NCBI GenBank assembly: GCA_003696775.1
Contig: RFFS01000073.1
Coordinates: forward strand, 1 to 53,221
DNA length: 53,221 nucleotides
DNA from: Calditrichota bacterium
Lineage (GTDB): Bacteria; Calditrichota; Calditrichia; Calditrichales; J004
Reading direction: 5' to 3'
The position numbers and the translations under genes were made by a program. A model generated the notes under the pieces. It had not been told where the DNA came from and ran no database searches. It saw only the letters and a list, made by a program, of their open reading frames with translations. The first letter of the stretch is position 1; each line of letters starts with the position of its first letter. This document shows positions 34,702 to 44,083 of this stretch, in pieces.

Positions 34702-36123
34702 ATGCGTAATATGTTCATTTTTTTAGGATTTTTAATCCTGCTCGTTTCCTGTTCCATCGATCCCGTGACGGGTAAACGCACTTTTAACCTTATACCGGAA
34801 GAGCAGGAATTGGAAATGGGGCGTACATACGATCCGCAAATCAGCGCCATGTATGGTGTTTACGATCACCCCGCTTTGCAAAAATATGTGGCCGGGCTGG
34901 TAACCCGGCTTGGTAAGGTTTCCCATCGGAAACAAATCCCTTTTAAGGGTAAAGTGATGGATAGTCCGGTGGTTAATGCCTTTGCCATCCCCGGTGGCTA
35001 TGTATATGTTACCCGCGGTATTCTGGCCTATCTGGAAGATGAAGCGGCCCTGGCCGGTGTTATGGGACACGAGATTGGCCATGTGGCGGCCCGGCATTCC
35101 GTGGAGCAGATGAGCAAAGCGCAGTTGATGCAATTGGGGCTGGGCATTGGCGCGGCCTTATCGGAAACCTTTGCCCAATATGCAGGCATTGCCCAACAGG
35201 GTCTGGGGCTGTTGTTCCTGAAATTCGGCCGGGATGATGAACGCGAGGCGGATAAGCTGGGTGTGGAATACGCCACGCGCATAGGATATGACACCGAAAG
35301 CATGGCCGCGTTTTTTAACGTGCTCGATCGAATGAGCAGCGCCTCCGGTAATAGTTTACCCGATTTCCTTTCCACCCACCCTAACCCCAGGGAACGCGTG
35401 GTGAAGGTGGAACAATTAACAAAGGAATGGCAAAAGAAAATCGGCAAATCCAACTATAAAAGAAATCGCAAAGCCTATCTGAAACAGATTAACGGTCTGG
35501 TATTCGGCAACGACCCAAGGCAAGGCTATGTGGAAAACAATGTCTTCTATCATCCCACATTAAAATTTCAATTTCCCGTCCCGGCCGGCTGGCAAACCAA
35601 CAATCTGCCCACCCAGGTGCAAATGATCGCCGCCGACCAAAAAGCCGTGCTGATATTTAAGGGTAACGGCACCCAAACGGCGGAAGAAGCGGCGCGGGTC
35701 TTCACCACAAACAACAAGGTCACCGTCTCATCTCAAAAGAATGTACGCGTTAACGGCCGCCGCGCGGTGGAAGTAAACGGAACGATTAGCGGTCAGCAGG
35801 GTGCGCTAAGCATTCTCAGTTATTTTATTCAGGATAAAAAAAATGTCTGGCAGTTTTTGGCCTACGCGTCATCCAACGATTTTCCGGCATTCAAGGCGAC
35901 CTTTCTGAAAACCATGCGCGGTTTTAAAACGCTTAACGATCCTTCCAAAATCAATCGCACACCCAAACGGGTGCATATCAAAACGCTGCCGCGTGCCATG
36001 CAATGGGAGGCGGCACTCTCGTTTTACAAGGTTAAAGACCGGGCGCTGCACCAATTGCTTAATTCACAAGCGGCCCAAAAAGGTACGCTGCCCAAAGGGT
36101 ATCAGTTAAAGGTTGTCTATTAA
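34702..36123 (+). CDS. M48-family metalloprotease lipoprotein
   Basis: 473 aa. A lipoprotein signal (MRNMFIFLGFLILLVSCS, lipobox LVSC) leads to an M48 peptidase domain. Zinc motif HEIGH is at about 123-127, followed by the AARHSVEQ helix, and the third ligand Glu is in DEREADKLGVEYA. The second half (about 290-473) is a non-catalytic domain with alternating strands. The layout resembles BepA/YfgC-type periplasmic proteases, which police outer-membrane protein assembly. Likely periplasmic, at the outer membrane. Confidence 0.92.
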   Translation: MRNMFIFLGFLILLVSCSIDPVTGKRTFNLIPEEQELEMGRTYDPQISAMYGVYDHPALQKYVAGLVTRLGKVSHRKQIPFKGKVMDSPVVNAFAIPGGYVYVTRGILAYLEDEAALAGVMGHEIGHVAARHSVEQMSKAQLMQLGLGIGAALSETFAQYAGIAQQGLGLLFLKFGRDDEREADKLGVEYATRIGYDTESMAAFFNVLDRMSSASGNSLPDFLSTHPNPRERVVKVEQLTKEWQKKIGKSNYKRNRKAYLKQINGLVFGNDPRQGYVENNVFYHPTLKFQFPVPAGWQTNNLPTQVQMIAADQKAVLIFKGNGTQTAEEAARVFTTNNKVTVSSQKNVRVNGRRAVEVNGTISGQQGALSILSYFIQDKKNVWQFLAYASSNDFPAFKATFLKTMRGFKTLNDPSKINRTPKRVHIKTLPRAMQWEAALSFYKVKDRALHQLLNSQAAQKGTLPKGYQLKVVY

Positions 36124-36134
36124 AACGGTTTGCA

Positions 36135-36512
36135 TCAGCTTTTTTTTCTTTTAAACGGCCAGCGGAAAATTCCGGTAATTTCATTTGCTTCGGCGGTTTC
36201 GGGGCTCATGGACATTGCCTTTTCAATTTTTTTGCGCAGCCGTTCCGTTTTGATAGCACCCGTTTTACGGTCCACCAGCCGGCCATGGCGGAAGATGAGA
36301 AAGGTGGGGACGCCCATAATTTTGAATTGTCGGGCGATGTCGGGTTCTTTTTCCACATTCAGTTCGAACAAAACAAAATCATCATGCCCGGCAGCCAGTT
36401 GTTTAACGCGGGGCGCCATGGCTTTACAACCGGAGCACCAGGGCGCGTGGGCAAAGACCAATACCGGTCGCCGGCTTTCTGTCAATACCCGTGTTTCAAA
36501 TGATGTGGACAT
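36135..36512 (-). CDS. Thioredoxin-family protein
   Basis: 125 aa, no signal peptide. The active site WCSGC (Trp25 to Cys29) lies in VFAHAPWCSGCKAMAP, in place of the canonical WCGPC. The thioredoxin cis-proline region appears as IMGVPTFLIFRHGRL. The C-terminus is basic (FKRKKS). A cytoplasmic disulfide reductase or redox partner is likely; the unusual CSGC suggests a shifted redox potential. It is convergent with the M48 gene (12-nt gap) and divergent from the heme-binding protein gene at 36619. Confidence 0.9.
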   Translation of the reverse strand: MSTSFETRVLTESRRPVLVFAHAPWCSGCKAMAPRVKQLAAGHDDFVLFELNVEKEPDIARQFKIMGVPTFLIFRHGRLVDRKTGAIKTERLRKKIEKAMSMSPETAEANEITGIFRWPFKRKKS

Positions 36513-36618
36513 ATTCCATCCTTTTTATTGCCAATGTACGGTAAATCGTTTTACCGAACTGTAATTTTTGTTACATTGGTGTTTTAGTACATATTTTTTT
36601 AACCGGGAGGCAAACCGC

Positions 36619-37077
36619 ATGAAAAAGAAACTGTTCACCGGATTCGTTATCCTTTTGATTGCTTTGCAACTAATCCCCGTGGAGCGCGACAATCCGCCCG
36701 TCCATGAGGCCGAAACCCTTAAAATGCCACCCAAAGTGCAAAGCATAGTTCAACGCGCCTGTTACGACTGCCATTCCAATACAACCCGCTGGCCGTGGTA
36801 CAGTTATGTGGCACCGGTTTCCTTTTTTGTGGCCCATCATGTGGAGGAAGGGCGTGATGAACTGAATTTCAGCAAATGGTCAACATACTCAGCCAAAAGA
36901 AAAAGCAAAAAGCTGAAAGAAATTCGGGAACAGGTTAAAAAAGGCAAGATGCCGCTGTACGGCTATGTCTTGCTGCATCCGGATGCGGCCCTGAGCGAAA
37001 GCGATATTCAATTGATTAAAACATGGACTGAACAGGCGGATACCCTGTATGTGAAGACGGAGAAAAAAAAGGAATGA
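36619..37077 (+). CDS. Heme-binding-domain (mono-heme c-type) membrane-anchored protein
   Basis: 152 aa from ATG 36619 with GGGAGG 8 nt ahead; the longer frame to 36568 is not favoured. An N-terminal membrane helix (LFTGFVILLIALQLIPV) anchors a periplasmic domain with one heme c motif CYDCHSN. The context RWPWYSYVAPVSFFVAHHVEEGR and MPLYGYVLLHPDAALSE is typical of the Haem_bd (PF14376) family. Such proteins are common in Bacteroidetes near respiratory genes. It overlaps the next gene by 4 nt (ATGA). The c-type cytochrome cluster begins about 1.8 kb downstream. Confidence 0.87.
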   Translation: MKKKLFTGFVILLIALQLIPVERDNPPVHEAETLKMPPKVQSIVQRACYDCHSNTTRWPWYSYVAPVSFFVAHHVEEGRDELNFSKWSTYSAKRKSKKLKEIREQVKKGKMPLYGYVLLHPDAALSESDIQLIKTWTEQADTLYVKTEKKKE

Positions 37078-37586
37078 AAGCAGCGATTTATCTCCTTATT
37101 GTTATTGCTTTTCTAAATCCGAAAATTGTTTTGGCTCAGCAAACACCCGCCTTATCGCCGGACAAGAATGTGTGGATGGCCCTCACCATCGGCCCGGCCC
37201 TGTCGGGATTTGAACCGGGCATTACGGCCCGGGCCACCGCGGAGTATGCTTCCACCACTTCCATATACGCGCTTGAATATATGGCTTATTCCAATTTAAA
37301 CTTCATACCCTCCAACAATTTCCGTGAATTTTCCGCCATCGGAGTGATGTATGGGCATATAAAACGCTATGATTTTTTCAAACTGACCTATTCCGCGGGA
37401 TTGTCGCTTGTTATACCGGGTGGGGATACCGGCGGGCGTTACACGTTTGGCCTGCCCCTTTCGGCTCAATTTATTCTAACGCCCCTGAGACTGGTTGCCG
37501 CCGGTGTCAGGGCTTATGCTTGTTACATCCCCGGTAATTCCGTTGTGGGAATCGGGCTCGCTTTCTATTTGGGCAAGGTGCATTGA
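37074..37586 (+). CDS. Small exported protein, probable outer-membrane barrel
   Basis: 170 aa. A signal peptide (MKAAIYLLIVIAFLNPKIVLA) is followed by amphipathic strands (VWMALTIGPALSGF, ITARATAEYAS, FFKLTYSAGLSLVIPGG, YTFGLPLSAQFIL, VVGIGLAFYLGKVH), consistent with a six- to eight-stranded barrel. I do not recognise a named family. The start overlaps the end of the heme-binding protein gene, so the two are co-translated. Confidence 0.75.
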   Translation: MKAAIYLLIVIAFLNPKIVLAQQTPALSPDKNVWMALTIGPALSGFEPGITARATAEYASTTSIYALEYMAYSNLNFIPSNNFREFSAIGVMYGHIKRYDFFKLTYSAGLSLVIPGGDTGGRYTFGLPLSAQFILTPLRLVAAGVRAYACYIPGNSVVGIGLAFYLGKVH

Positions 37587-37808
37587 TTTTTGTCCATCCG
37601 AATGCCCTGCGTCATTACCAAGGTAAAGTATGACAAGTGGCGTAATAAATGCCGGATGTAAACGGTTAGCAATGTAGGGCTGTTGAAATGGACTCCACAA
37701 TGGGATAGATAGTCTTTGAGGAAATTTTCCGGCAATGGATTGCATCCGTTAACCGGCCACCTACCGTGAAAAAAAACATACAGGGTTATCTTACGGGACT
37801 TACTGCCA

Positions 37809-38594
37809 TCAGGCCAGTCCGCCCAAAACATCTCCCACCCAATAAGCGGCTGAGGCAGCAATGGAACCGACTATAAACATTTCCAGTCCGGATATGAACC
37901 AGTGCCGCTCTGTGAAGATGGATTTTAACGCGCCCAGAACAAACAAGGTCAGGCCGGTAATCAGCGAAGAAGCCAGAAAAGGATCACTGACCATGCCGGG
38001 ATGAAACCAGTTCAACAATGGGACAACCAACGGCACAAACCCAAACAAAGCAAAAGAGAAAAATGTAACAACGGCGTTTTTCAAAGGTGATTCCAGATCG
38101 TATAACAATCCCAACTCTTCCACCATCATAATACTCAGCCAGGCTTTTTCATCCTTGGAGATGATATCCACCACGGTACGGGCGTCTTCTTCGCTGATGC
38201 CCTTGGCCATATAAAGTTCGATCATCTCCTTTTTTTCACCTTCGGGGTAATTGCGAAATTCCCATTTTTCCCTTTGATACTCCGCTTCCTTATATTCGTT
38301 TTCCGCGCGTGTGCTTAAAAAATCGCCAATGGCCATGGAAAGTCCGTCGGCTATCAGATTGGCAAACCCCAAAATCAAAACCACACCGGCGGAAAGCGAG
38401 GCCCCGGCCACCCCGGCCACAACGGCAAAGGTGGTAATTATACCGTCCAACCCGCCATAAACCGCGCTTTTAATATACTGGCCGTGATCACTGCCATGCG
38501 GTTCGTCTCCATGCTCATCATGTGCCACGCGCAATGCTTCGATATCTTTTGTTTTATAGGCGTGCCGCGCTTTTTCCAGGCTGCGGGATAACAT
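37809..38594 (-). CDS. VIT1/CCC1-family iron/manganese transporter
   Basis: 261 aa. The first membrane segment carries the family signature SAVYGGLDGIITTFAVVAGVAG, shown here in part as GGLDGIITTFAVVAG. A cytoplasmic metal-binding stretch rich in Glu follows (YKEAEYQREKWEFRNYPEGEKKEMIELY), and about five membrane helices in total can be read. VIT1/CCC1 proteins move Fe(II) or Mn(II) out of the cytosol. Here that would be across the inner membrane. It lies immediately before the multiheme cytochrome cluster on the opposite strand; a link to iron supply for hemes is speculation. Confidence 0.92.
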   Translation of the reverse strand: MLSRSLEKARHAYKTKDIEALRVAHDEHGDEPHGSDHGQYIKSAVYGGLDGIITTFAVVAGVAGASLSAGVVLILGFANLIADGLSMAIGDFLSTRAENEYKEAEYQREKWEFRNYPEGEKKEMIELYMAKGISEEDARTVVDIISKDEKAWLSIMMVEELGLLYDLESPLKNAVVTFFSFALFGFVPLVVPLLNWFHPGMVSDPFLASSLITGLTLFVLGALKSIFTERHWFISGLEMFIVGSIAASAAYWVGDVLGGLA

Positions 38595-38772
38595 ATCCGT
38601 CTCCTCTGTTGTACACCGCCAATATACACATGGCCCCGGATGTCATTCAATGCCTGACATGCATTTCATCTTTTGACCCTTTCCTTTATAAAAACAATAG
38701 AAAGGTACCATTTTAACATCTATCATGAATGTTTTAAATATCATCTTTTTTTTGTGAACAAATATTCGATTA

Positions 38773-38809
38773 AATTGTAATCATTGCCGATATTGCTTTT
38801 GGTACAATT
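38773..38809. promoter_or_regulatory. Inverted repeat ahead of the cytochrome operon
   Basis: AATTGTA (38773-38779) and TACAATT (38803-38809) are perfect 7-bp inverted arms with centres 30 bp apart (about three helix turns), 44 nt ahead of the first start codon. This spacing suits a dimeric regulator or two DNA-facing sites. The region is AT-rich, so chance is possible. Confidence 0.25.
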
Positions 38810-38852
38810 ATTGTTTATCGAATCCGCTTATGACAAAAAATTGTGAGGGTTC

Positions 38853-39704
38853 ATGTTTAAGAAGATGGTCTATTTAGTCAGCCTGACGGCAATCGGTTAT
38901 ATCTTTTATCGTTATTGGGACTATTACACCCTGCCCTATGCCCTGCGCCCGCGGCATGAGTTATACAACCTGCTAAAACCGGGAGGTCTGTTTGGACATG
39001 GAGTGGGCATCATCGGTTCCGCCATGATGATCCTTTTGCTGCTCTATTCCGTACGCAAACGTACACGACTGTTCGGCCGGTTCGGTGCGGTCAGCCGCTG
39101 GTTGGATGTACATATCTTTTTCGGTACCATCGGGCCTTTATTGATTGTATTGCATTCCACATTTAAACTCAACGGTATTGTATCCATCAGTTTCTGGTCC
39201 ATGGTGAGCGTGGCCTTAAGCGGATTTGTGGGCCGCTACCTCTATATCCAGATTCCGAGAACCCTGCGGGGCCGGGAATTGACACTGGAGGAGATTGACA
39301 ACCGCCGCCGGGCCCTGCGCGAGGAACTGATGCAGAAATACCACCTGGAGGAGCGGGAAATTCATCAGGTTGCCGCTTCCTTAAGTATTAAAGCCGGACA
39401 AAAAACTTTGCTCGGTTTGTTGTTTGGCATGGCCCTTGCCGATATCAAGCGTTTGTTTACTTTTAAAAAGGTCAAACGTACGTTAATGCGCCGTCATAAA
39501 ATCAGCAAAAACGAAGCGGTTGAATTTTTGAATATGGTTACGGAAAAGGCTTTGCTGGAACGCCGTAAACGTATTTGGGAGCGGGTGCATACTCTTTTCC
39601 ACTACTGGCATGTGTTTCATAAACCTTTTGCCATCATCATGTATCTGATAATGATCATACATGTTTCGGTTTCGGTTTGGTTGGGTTACACCTGGATATT
39701 CTGA
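38853..39704 (+). CDS. Membrane b-type cytochrome-like protein of the multiheme cluster
   Basis: 283 aa. Five hydrophobic segments can be read, at about 5-22, 50-68, 88-107, 113-130 and 260-280. A charged cytoplasmic-type loop separates the fourth and fifth (residues 140-255). Histidines lie at helix positions that could hold heme b: FGHGVGIIG, VHIFFGTIG, VLHSTFK, HYWHVFHK and IIHVSVSV. It does not match a cytochrome b family I can name; it is reminiscent of ferric-reductase-like and cytochrome b561 folds. It is the first gene of the operon, and its stop overlaps the next start (TGATG). It is the likely inner-membrane electron entry or exit point. Confidence 0.78.
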   Translation: MFKKMVYLVSLTAIGYIFYRYWDYYTLPYALRPRHELYNLLKPGGLFGHGVGIIGSAMMILLLLYSVRKRTRLFGRFGAVSRWLDVHIFFGTIGPLLIVLHSTFKLNGIVSISFWSMVSVALSGFVGRYLYIQIPRTLRGRELTLEEIDNRRRALREELMQKYHLEEREIHQVAASLSIKAGQKTLLGLLFGMALADIKRLFTFKKVKRTLMRRHKISKNEAVEFLNMVTEKALLERRKRIWERVHTLFHYWHVFHKPFAIIMYLIMIIHVSVSVWLGYTWIF

Positions 39705-41365
39705 TGAAACGATTCAAACACATCTTGTTTATTACGGCTGTATTATTGCCATTCAAATGCCTGTTCGCGCAACTGTCACCCGGAGATTTGCACCGTTCGC
39801 ACGCTTTTCTCGAAGGGCTGGAAAATTGTACTAAATGTCATGAAAGCGGCCGAAAGCTTAATCCGGATAAATGTCTGGATTGTCATGTTGTGCTTAAAAA
39901 ACGCATTGACAATAAAAAAGGGCTTCATGCCGGTAAAAAATTCAAAGATTGCGCCACCTGCCATGTGGAACACCACGGTCGCGATTTTGACCTGATTTAT
40001 TGGGAAAACGGTCGGAATAATTTTGATCATAAAGCCACCGGTTACACGCTTGAGGGCGCCCACGCCAAACAAAAATGCCGCGATTGCCACGCCCCCCAAA
40101 ATATCCGCGGTCCGGATTGGGAAGTGCTGAAAAAGGCTAAAAAGAAAGCGGATCATACCTATTTGGGGCTTAACACCGACTGCCTTTCCTGTCATCGGGA
40201 TGAACACCGCGGCCAACTCTCCGAAAAATGCACAAACTGCCACAACTTTAAGGCCTGGTCGCCCGCTCCGGGTTTTGATCACGGCACAACAAAATATCCC
40301 CTGACCGGTTTACATAAAAAAGTAAAATGCGCTCAATGCCACAAAACCATTACAGACAACAAATACCCGAAAGACAAAAGTTATGTTCGTTTTGCCGGAT
40401 TACGATTTCCGGCCTGTATCAATTGTCATAAAGACCCGCACCAAAACAAATTCGGCTCCCGGTGCCGCACCTGTCACGTAACCGACGGTTGGAAACAATA
40501 TAATAAACAGAAATTCAACCATGATAAAACCCGGTATCCGTTAGAAGGCCGGCATCGCGACCTGGCCTGCGAGGCGTGTCATAAACCCGGTCAGCCCCTT
40601 CGCATCAAACGGTTTTCACAATGTCGGGACTGTCACCGTGATGCACACGCCGGGCAATTTTTGCACAGTTCCTCGCGCGGCGCCTGCGCGGCGTGTCATG
40701 ATGTAAACGGATTTAAACCCGCGCATTATACCATTCAAGAACACCAGACGTGCGCCTTTCCTCTCGAGGGGGCGCATCGGGCCGTGCCTTGTATCGCCTG
40801 CCATAAACAAGCGTTGATTTCCGGCCGTACCCGAACCATGCAATTCAGGTTTAAAAACCTGCGCTGCCAAACCTGCCATGATGATGTTCACAAGGGAACG
40901 GTTAACCGCTGGATGACCGAAAAAAATCCGACCGGTCGGGTTGGCTGCCGGGCCTGCCATTCTTCCGTATCCTGGTCGGATATCGCTTTTGATCATGACC
41001 AAACCGACTTTCCCTTACAGGGACGCCATAAGGATGTCGCCTGTAAAAAATGTCATTATCAGACCAGAGGCGCCGCGCCCCACTGGCGCTTCACGAACAG
41101 TCCCACCCGATGCGCTTCCTGTCATAATGATATCCATCGCGGTCAATTTGCCTCTTCTGACGGGCAAGTGGATTGTGTTCGGTGCCATACACCCGACAAC
41201 TGGAAAGCGGAAAAATTCAACCATGAAACCGACAGCCGATTTAAACTGGAAGGCGCCCATGAAAGCGTGGCCTGCGTACAATGTCATAAACCTGCCATCC
41301 TAAATGGTACGAAATTTGTAAAGTATAAACCCCTCGATATGCGTTGTGAAGCATGCCACGGGTAG
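39704..41365 (+). CDS. 20-heme c-type cytochrome
   Basis: 553 aa from the ATG at 39704, which overlaps the preceding stop; a signal peptide (MKRFKHILFITAVLLPFKCLFA) opens it. I count 20 CxxCH motifs, from CTKCH near the N-terminus to CEACH at the last residues. They recur in a unit: F(D/N)H..T.(Y/F)PL.G.H followed by C..CH. The histidines in FDH and GxH are good candidates for the second axial ligands. No catalytic domain is visible, so it looks like an electron wire rather than an enzyme. Periplasmic or outer-membrane facing. Co-translated between the b-type protein and the next cytochrome. Confidence 0.95.
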   Translation: MKRFKHILFITAVLLPFKCLFAQLSPGDLHRSHAFLEGLENCTKCHESGRKLNPDKCLDCHVVLKKRIDNKKGLHAGKKFKDCATCHVEHHGRDFDLIYWENGRNNFDHKATGYTLEGAHAKQKCRDCHAPQNIRGPDWEVLKKAKKKADHTYLGLNTDCLSCHRDEHRGQLSEKCTNCHNFKAWSPAPGFDHGTTKYPLTGLHKKVKCAQCHKTITDNKYPKDKSYVRFAGLRFPACINCHKDPHQNKFGSRCRTCHVTDGWKQYNKQKFNHDKTRYPLEGRHRDLACEACHKPGQPLRIKRFSQCRDCHRDAHAGQFLHSSSRGACAACHDVNGFKPAHYTIQEHQTCAFPLEGAHRAVPCIACHKQALISGRTRTMQFRFKNLRCQTCHDDVHKGTVNRWMTEKNPTGRVGCRACHSSVSWSDIAFDHDQTDFPLQGRHKDVACKKCHYQTRGAAPHWRFTNSPTRCASCHNDIHRGQFASSDGQVDCVRCHTPDNWKAEKFNHETDSRFKLEGAHESVACVQCHKPAILNGTKFVKYKPLDMRCEACHG

Positions 41366-41373
41366 GAGAATTT

Positions 41374-43296
41374 ATGGGAATTTGCAGGCGAATGACTTTT
41401 ATAAAATGTTTGGCGGGGCTTATGCTTATACAGGTGTTTTGTGCCCGCGGCCAGGAAACCACCCGCAATCCCCACGGCCCCCTGCCCGGTTTTGAATGCG
41501 TTACCTGTCATACAACTACCAACTTTCATGACATCCCTGCTTTTAAATTCAATCATGATCAAACCGGTTATCCGCTTATCGGCCGGCATGGCAAGGTACC
41601 CTGCGCTTCCTGTCACCAAAGCCTTGTTTTTAAGCAGGTGGGTGTCGCCTGCGCGGATTGCCACACCGATGTCCATCAGGGAGAATTGGGCATACGTTGT
41701 GAAAACTGCCACACCACGGCAGGTTGGGAAAATCGCATGGATATGCTGGATATGCATAATCAGACCAATTTTCCCCTTGTTGGTGTGCATGCTAACCTGG
41801 AATGCACATCCTGCCATCGGACAACCGACGCCGGACACCAATTCAGCAACACACCGGTCCAATGTAAAGGATGCCACCTGACCACCTTTATGAAAACACT
41901 TAATCCCGCACACCAAAAAGCGGGTTTCGACCTAAACTGCGAAAAATGCCATTTGCCCAATCAAAGAGGCTGGAAAAACGCCATTTTCGAACATACACAA
42001 CTTTTCCCACTCACCGGCGGACATGCCCGCCTGGAATGTATTTCCTGCCATGCCAATGGTTATGGCGGCACACAGGCCGATTGTTACACTTGCCATAAAA
42101 AAGATTACGAAAGCACCACCAACCCCGATCACGCATTATTCGGCTTTCCTACGGTATGTCAACAATGCCATACCACCACAACATGGGTCCGCGCGGAATT
42201 TGATCATCTCGAGGCCAGTGGTTTTGATTTAACCGGCGCGCACAGTACCATTCAATGCATCGATTGTCATGTAAACAATAAATTGAACGGCTTGCCGAGA
42301 GATTGTTTTGGCTGTCACAACACCGACTTTAACAACACCGATGATCCGAACCATGCCGCCAACAACTTCAGTCATGATTGCACCACCTGTCATAACACCA
42401 CACAGTGGTCTCCGGCTAACTTCGATCACGCCAACACCAATTTCCCGCTTACCGGCGCCCATACTTCCGTCAACTGCATCGACTGCCACAGCAACGGTTA
42501 CAGCAACACGCCTTCCGATTGCTGGAGTTGCCATAGCAGCGACTTTAACAATACGGACGATCCGAACCATGCCGCCAACAATTTCAGTCATGATTGCACC
42601 ACCTGTCATAACACCACACAGTGGTCGCCGGCTAACTTCGATCACGCCAACACCGATTTCCCGCTTACCGGCGCCCATACTTCCGTCAACTGTATCGACT
42701 GCCACAGCAACGGCTACACCAACACGCCCACCGATTGCTGGAGTTGCCATAGCAGTGATTTTAATGGTGTGCAGGACCCCAACCATGTAAGCAACAATTT
42801 CAGTCACGATTGCACCACCTGTCATAACACCACACAGTGGTCGCCGGCTAATTTTGATCATAACAATACCGACTTCCCGCTCACCGGCGCCCATAAGCAA
42901 CAGGATTGCGCCTCGTGCCATAGCAACGGTTACAGCAATACACCCACGGAATGCGTGGCCTGCCACCAGTCCGATTATGACGGCACAACCAATCCCAATC
43001 ACGCGGCCGCCGGTTTCCCAACCACCTGCGATGACTGCCATGACACGGATAATTGGGAAGGCGCTACGTTCGATCACGACAGCCAATATTTCCCCATCTA
43101 TTCCGGGAAGCATAAAAACGAATGGGATACATGCAGCGACTGCCATGTAAACAGTGACAACTACAAGCAATTTGAATGCATCAACTGCCATGAACACCGA
43201 AAATCTAAAATGGACGACGAACATAAGGATGTTAGCGGATATGTCTATAACAGCGCGAATTGTTATTCGTGTCATCCCAACGGGAAAGGGGATTAG
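41374..43296 (+). CDS. 25-heme c-type cytochrome with internal tandem repeats
   Basis: 640 aa from ATG 41374, with GGAG 5 nt ahead; the frame is open back to 41353. A signal peptide (MTFIKCLAGLMLIQVFCA, following a short MGICRR start) leads the protein out. I count 25 CxxCH motifs. Units have the form FDH.NT.FPLTGAH....C..CH.NGY..TP.DC..CH. Three consecutive 72-residue units (about residues 318-533) are almost identical and carry three hemes each. No other domain is visible. Likely a long periplasmic or surface-exposed heme wire. It overlaps the next cytochrome gene. Confidence 0.95.
   Translation: MGICRRMTFIKCLAGLMLIQVFCARGQETTRNPHGPLPGFECVTCHTTTNFHDIPAFKFNHDQTGYPLIGRHGKVPCASCHQSLVFKQVGVACADCHTDVHQGELGIRCENCHTTAGWENRMDMLDMHNQTNFPLVGVHANLECTSCHRTTDAGHQFSNTPVQCKGCHLTTFMKTLNPAHQKAGFDLNCEKCHLPNQRGWKNAIFEHTQLFPLTGGHARLECISCHANGYGGTQADCYTCHKKDYESTTNPDHALFGFPTVCQQCHTTTTWVRAEFDHLEASGFDLTGAHSTIQCIDCHVNNKLNGLPRDCFGCHNTDFNNTDDPNHAANNFSHDCTTCHNTTQWSPANFDHANTNFPLTGAHTSVNCIDCHSNGYSNTPSDCWSCHSSDFNNTDDPNHAANNFSHDCTTCHNTTQWSPANFDHANTDFPLTGAHTSVNCIDCHSNGYTNTPTDCWSCHSSDFNGVQDPNHVSNNFSHDCTTCHNTTQWSPANFDHNNTDFPLTGAHKQQDCASCHSNGYSNTPTECVACHQSDYDGTTNPNHAAAGFPTTCDDCHDTDNWEGATFDHDSQYFPIYSGKHKNEWDTCSDCHVNSDNYKQFECINCHEHRKSKMDDEHKDVSGYVYNSANCYSCHPNGKGD
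42325..42972 (+). repeat. Three tandem 216-bp coding repeats inside the 25-heme cytochrome
   Basis: Units start at 42325, 42541 and 42757, all opening GA(C/T)TTTAA, and are nearly identical over most of 216 bp (72 codons). Each contributes CTTCH, CIDCH (or CASCH in the third) and CWSCH (or CVACH). More diverged units flank them, starting at 42103 and 42973. The exact period and nucleotide-level identity point to recent in-frame duplication or gene conversion. Confidence 0.93.
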
Positions 43297-44083
43297 TCCT
43301 TTATTTTTTATCGTCGGGGTCTTTTTGGCCGTCATCCCCCTTTTCGGCCGGGAAAATCCCCACAACGCGACAATAGGCCCATGCGCCGACTGTCATATTG
43401 AGCAGGATTGGAATATGATACATTTTAATCATGATACGACCGGCTATCCCCTGATTGGCCGGCACAAGGAACAAGCCTGCGCGGCGTGTCATGATATTGT
43501 CGATTTCAAAAAGGTTGGCGCTGATTGCCGGGATTGTCATCTCGATGTGCATCAGGGGCGCTTAACCCCTCAATGCGCCACCTGTCACACACCCGGTAGC
43601 TGGGCTGTTTTATCCGCTGTGCAAGCTCACCGTTCCACATTTTTTCAATTGCTGGGCGCTCACGCCTCACTGGATTGCTATCAATGCCATCGTAACGGGA
43701 GGGACAATGGATTTTTAATAACGCAAACACTATGTGCCGATTGTCACATAGAAACGTACAACGCCACGGGTGCCCCAAACCACCGCGCGGCCGGATTCGG
43801 TTTGCAATGTGAACAATGCCATAATCTGATCCGTTGGACGCCCGCCTTATTTCCGGGCCATGATGATCTGTTTCCCATATTTAGCGGCACCCATTCCGGA
43901 GAATGGAACACCTGTGCCACCTGTCATGAGTCATCCGGTAACTATGCCGCTTTCACCTGTTTTAATTGCCACGAACATAACCGGGCGGCCACGGACAGCA
44001 AACATGATGAGGTTTCGGGATATGTATATGCAAGCAGCGCCTGTTATGCGTGTCACCCCACAGGGAGTGGTGAAAATGATTAA
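43241..44083 (+). CDS. 10-heme c-type cytochrome
   Basis: 280 aa if started at ATG 43241, which overlaps the end of the previous gene by 56 nt. That start gives a basic N-region and the hydrophobic stretch SPLFFIVGVFLAVIPLF, a plausible signal peptide. No better start with a ribosome-binding site is seen closer to 43297, and the exact start is uncertain. I count ten CxxCH motifs, from CADCH to CYACH. The opening FNHDTTGYPLIGRH and the ending EVSGYVYASSACYACHP closely resemble the start and end of the 25-heme protein. It therefore looks like a shortened paralogue lacking the repeated centre. Confidence 0.88.
   Translation: MSITARIVIRVIPTGKGISPLFFIVGVFLAVIPLFGRENPHNATIGPCADCHIEQDWNMIHFNHDTTGYPLIGRHKEQACAACHDIVDFKKVGADCRDCHLDVHQGRLTPQCATCHTPGSWAVLSAVQAHRSTFFQLLGAHASLDCYQCHRNGRDNGFLITQTLCADCHIETYNATGAPNHRAAGFGLQCEQCHNLIRWTPALFPGHDDLFPIFSGTHSGEWNTCATCHESSGNYAAFTCFNCHEHNRAATDSKHDEVSGYVYASSACYACHPTGSGEND

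Noticed and set aside
42229-43365. Long open frame (378 codons) on the minus strand opposite the 25-heme cytochrome
   Set aside because: It is the antisense shadow of the repeated cytochrome units; its repetitive hydrophobic sequence follows the repeat period, and it has no ribosome-binding site or family motif.
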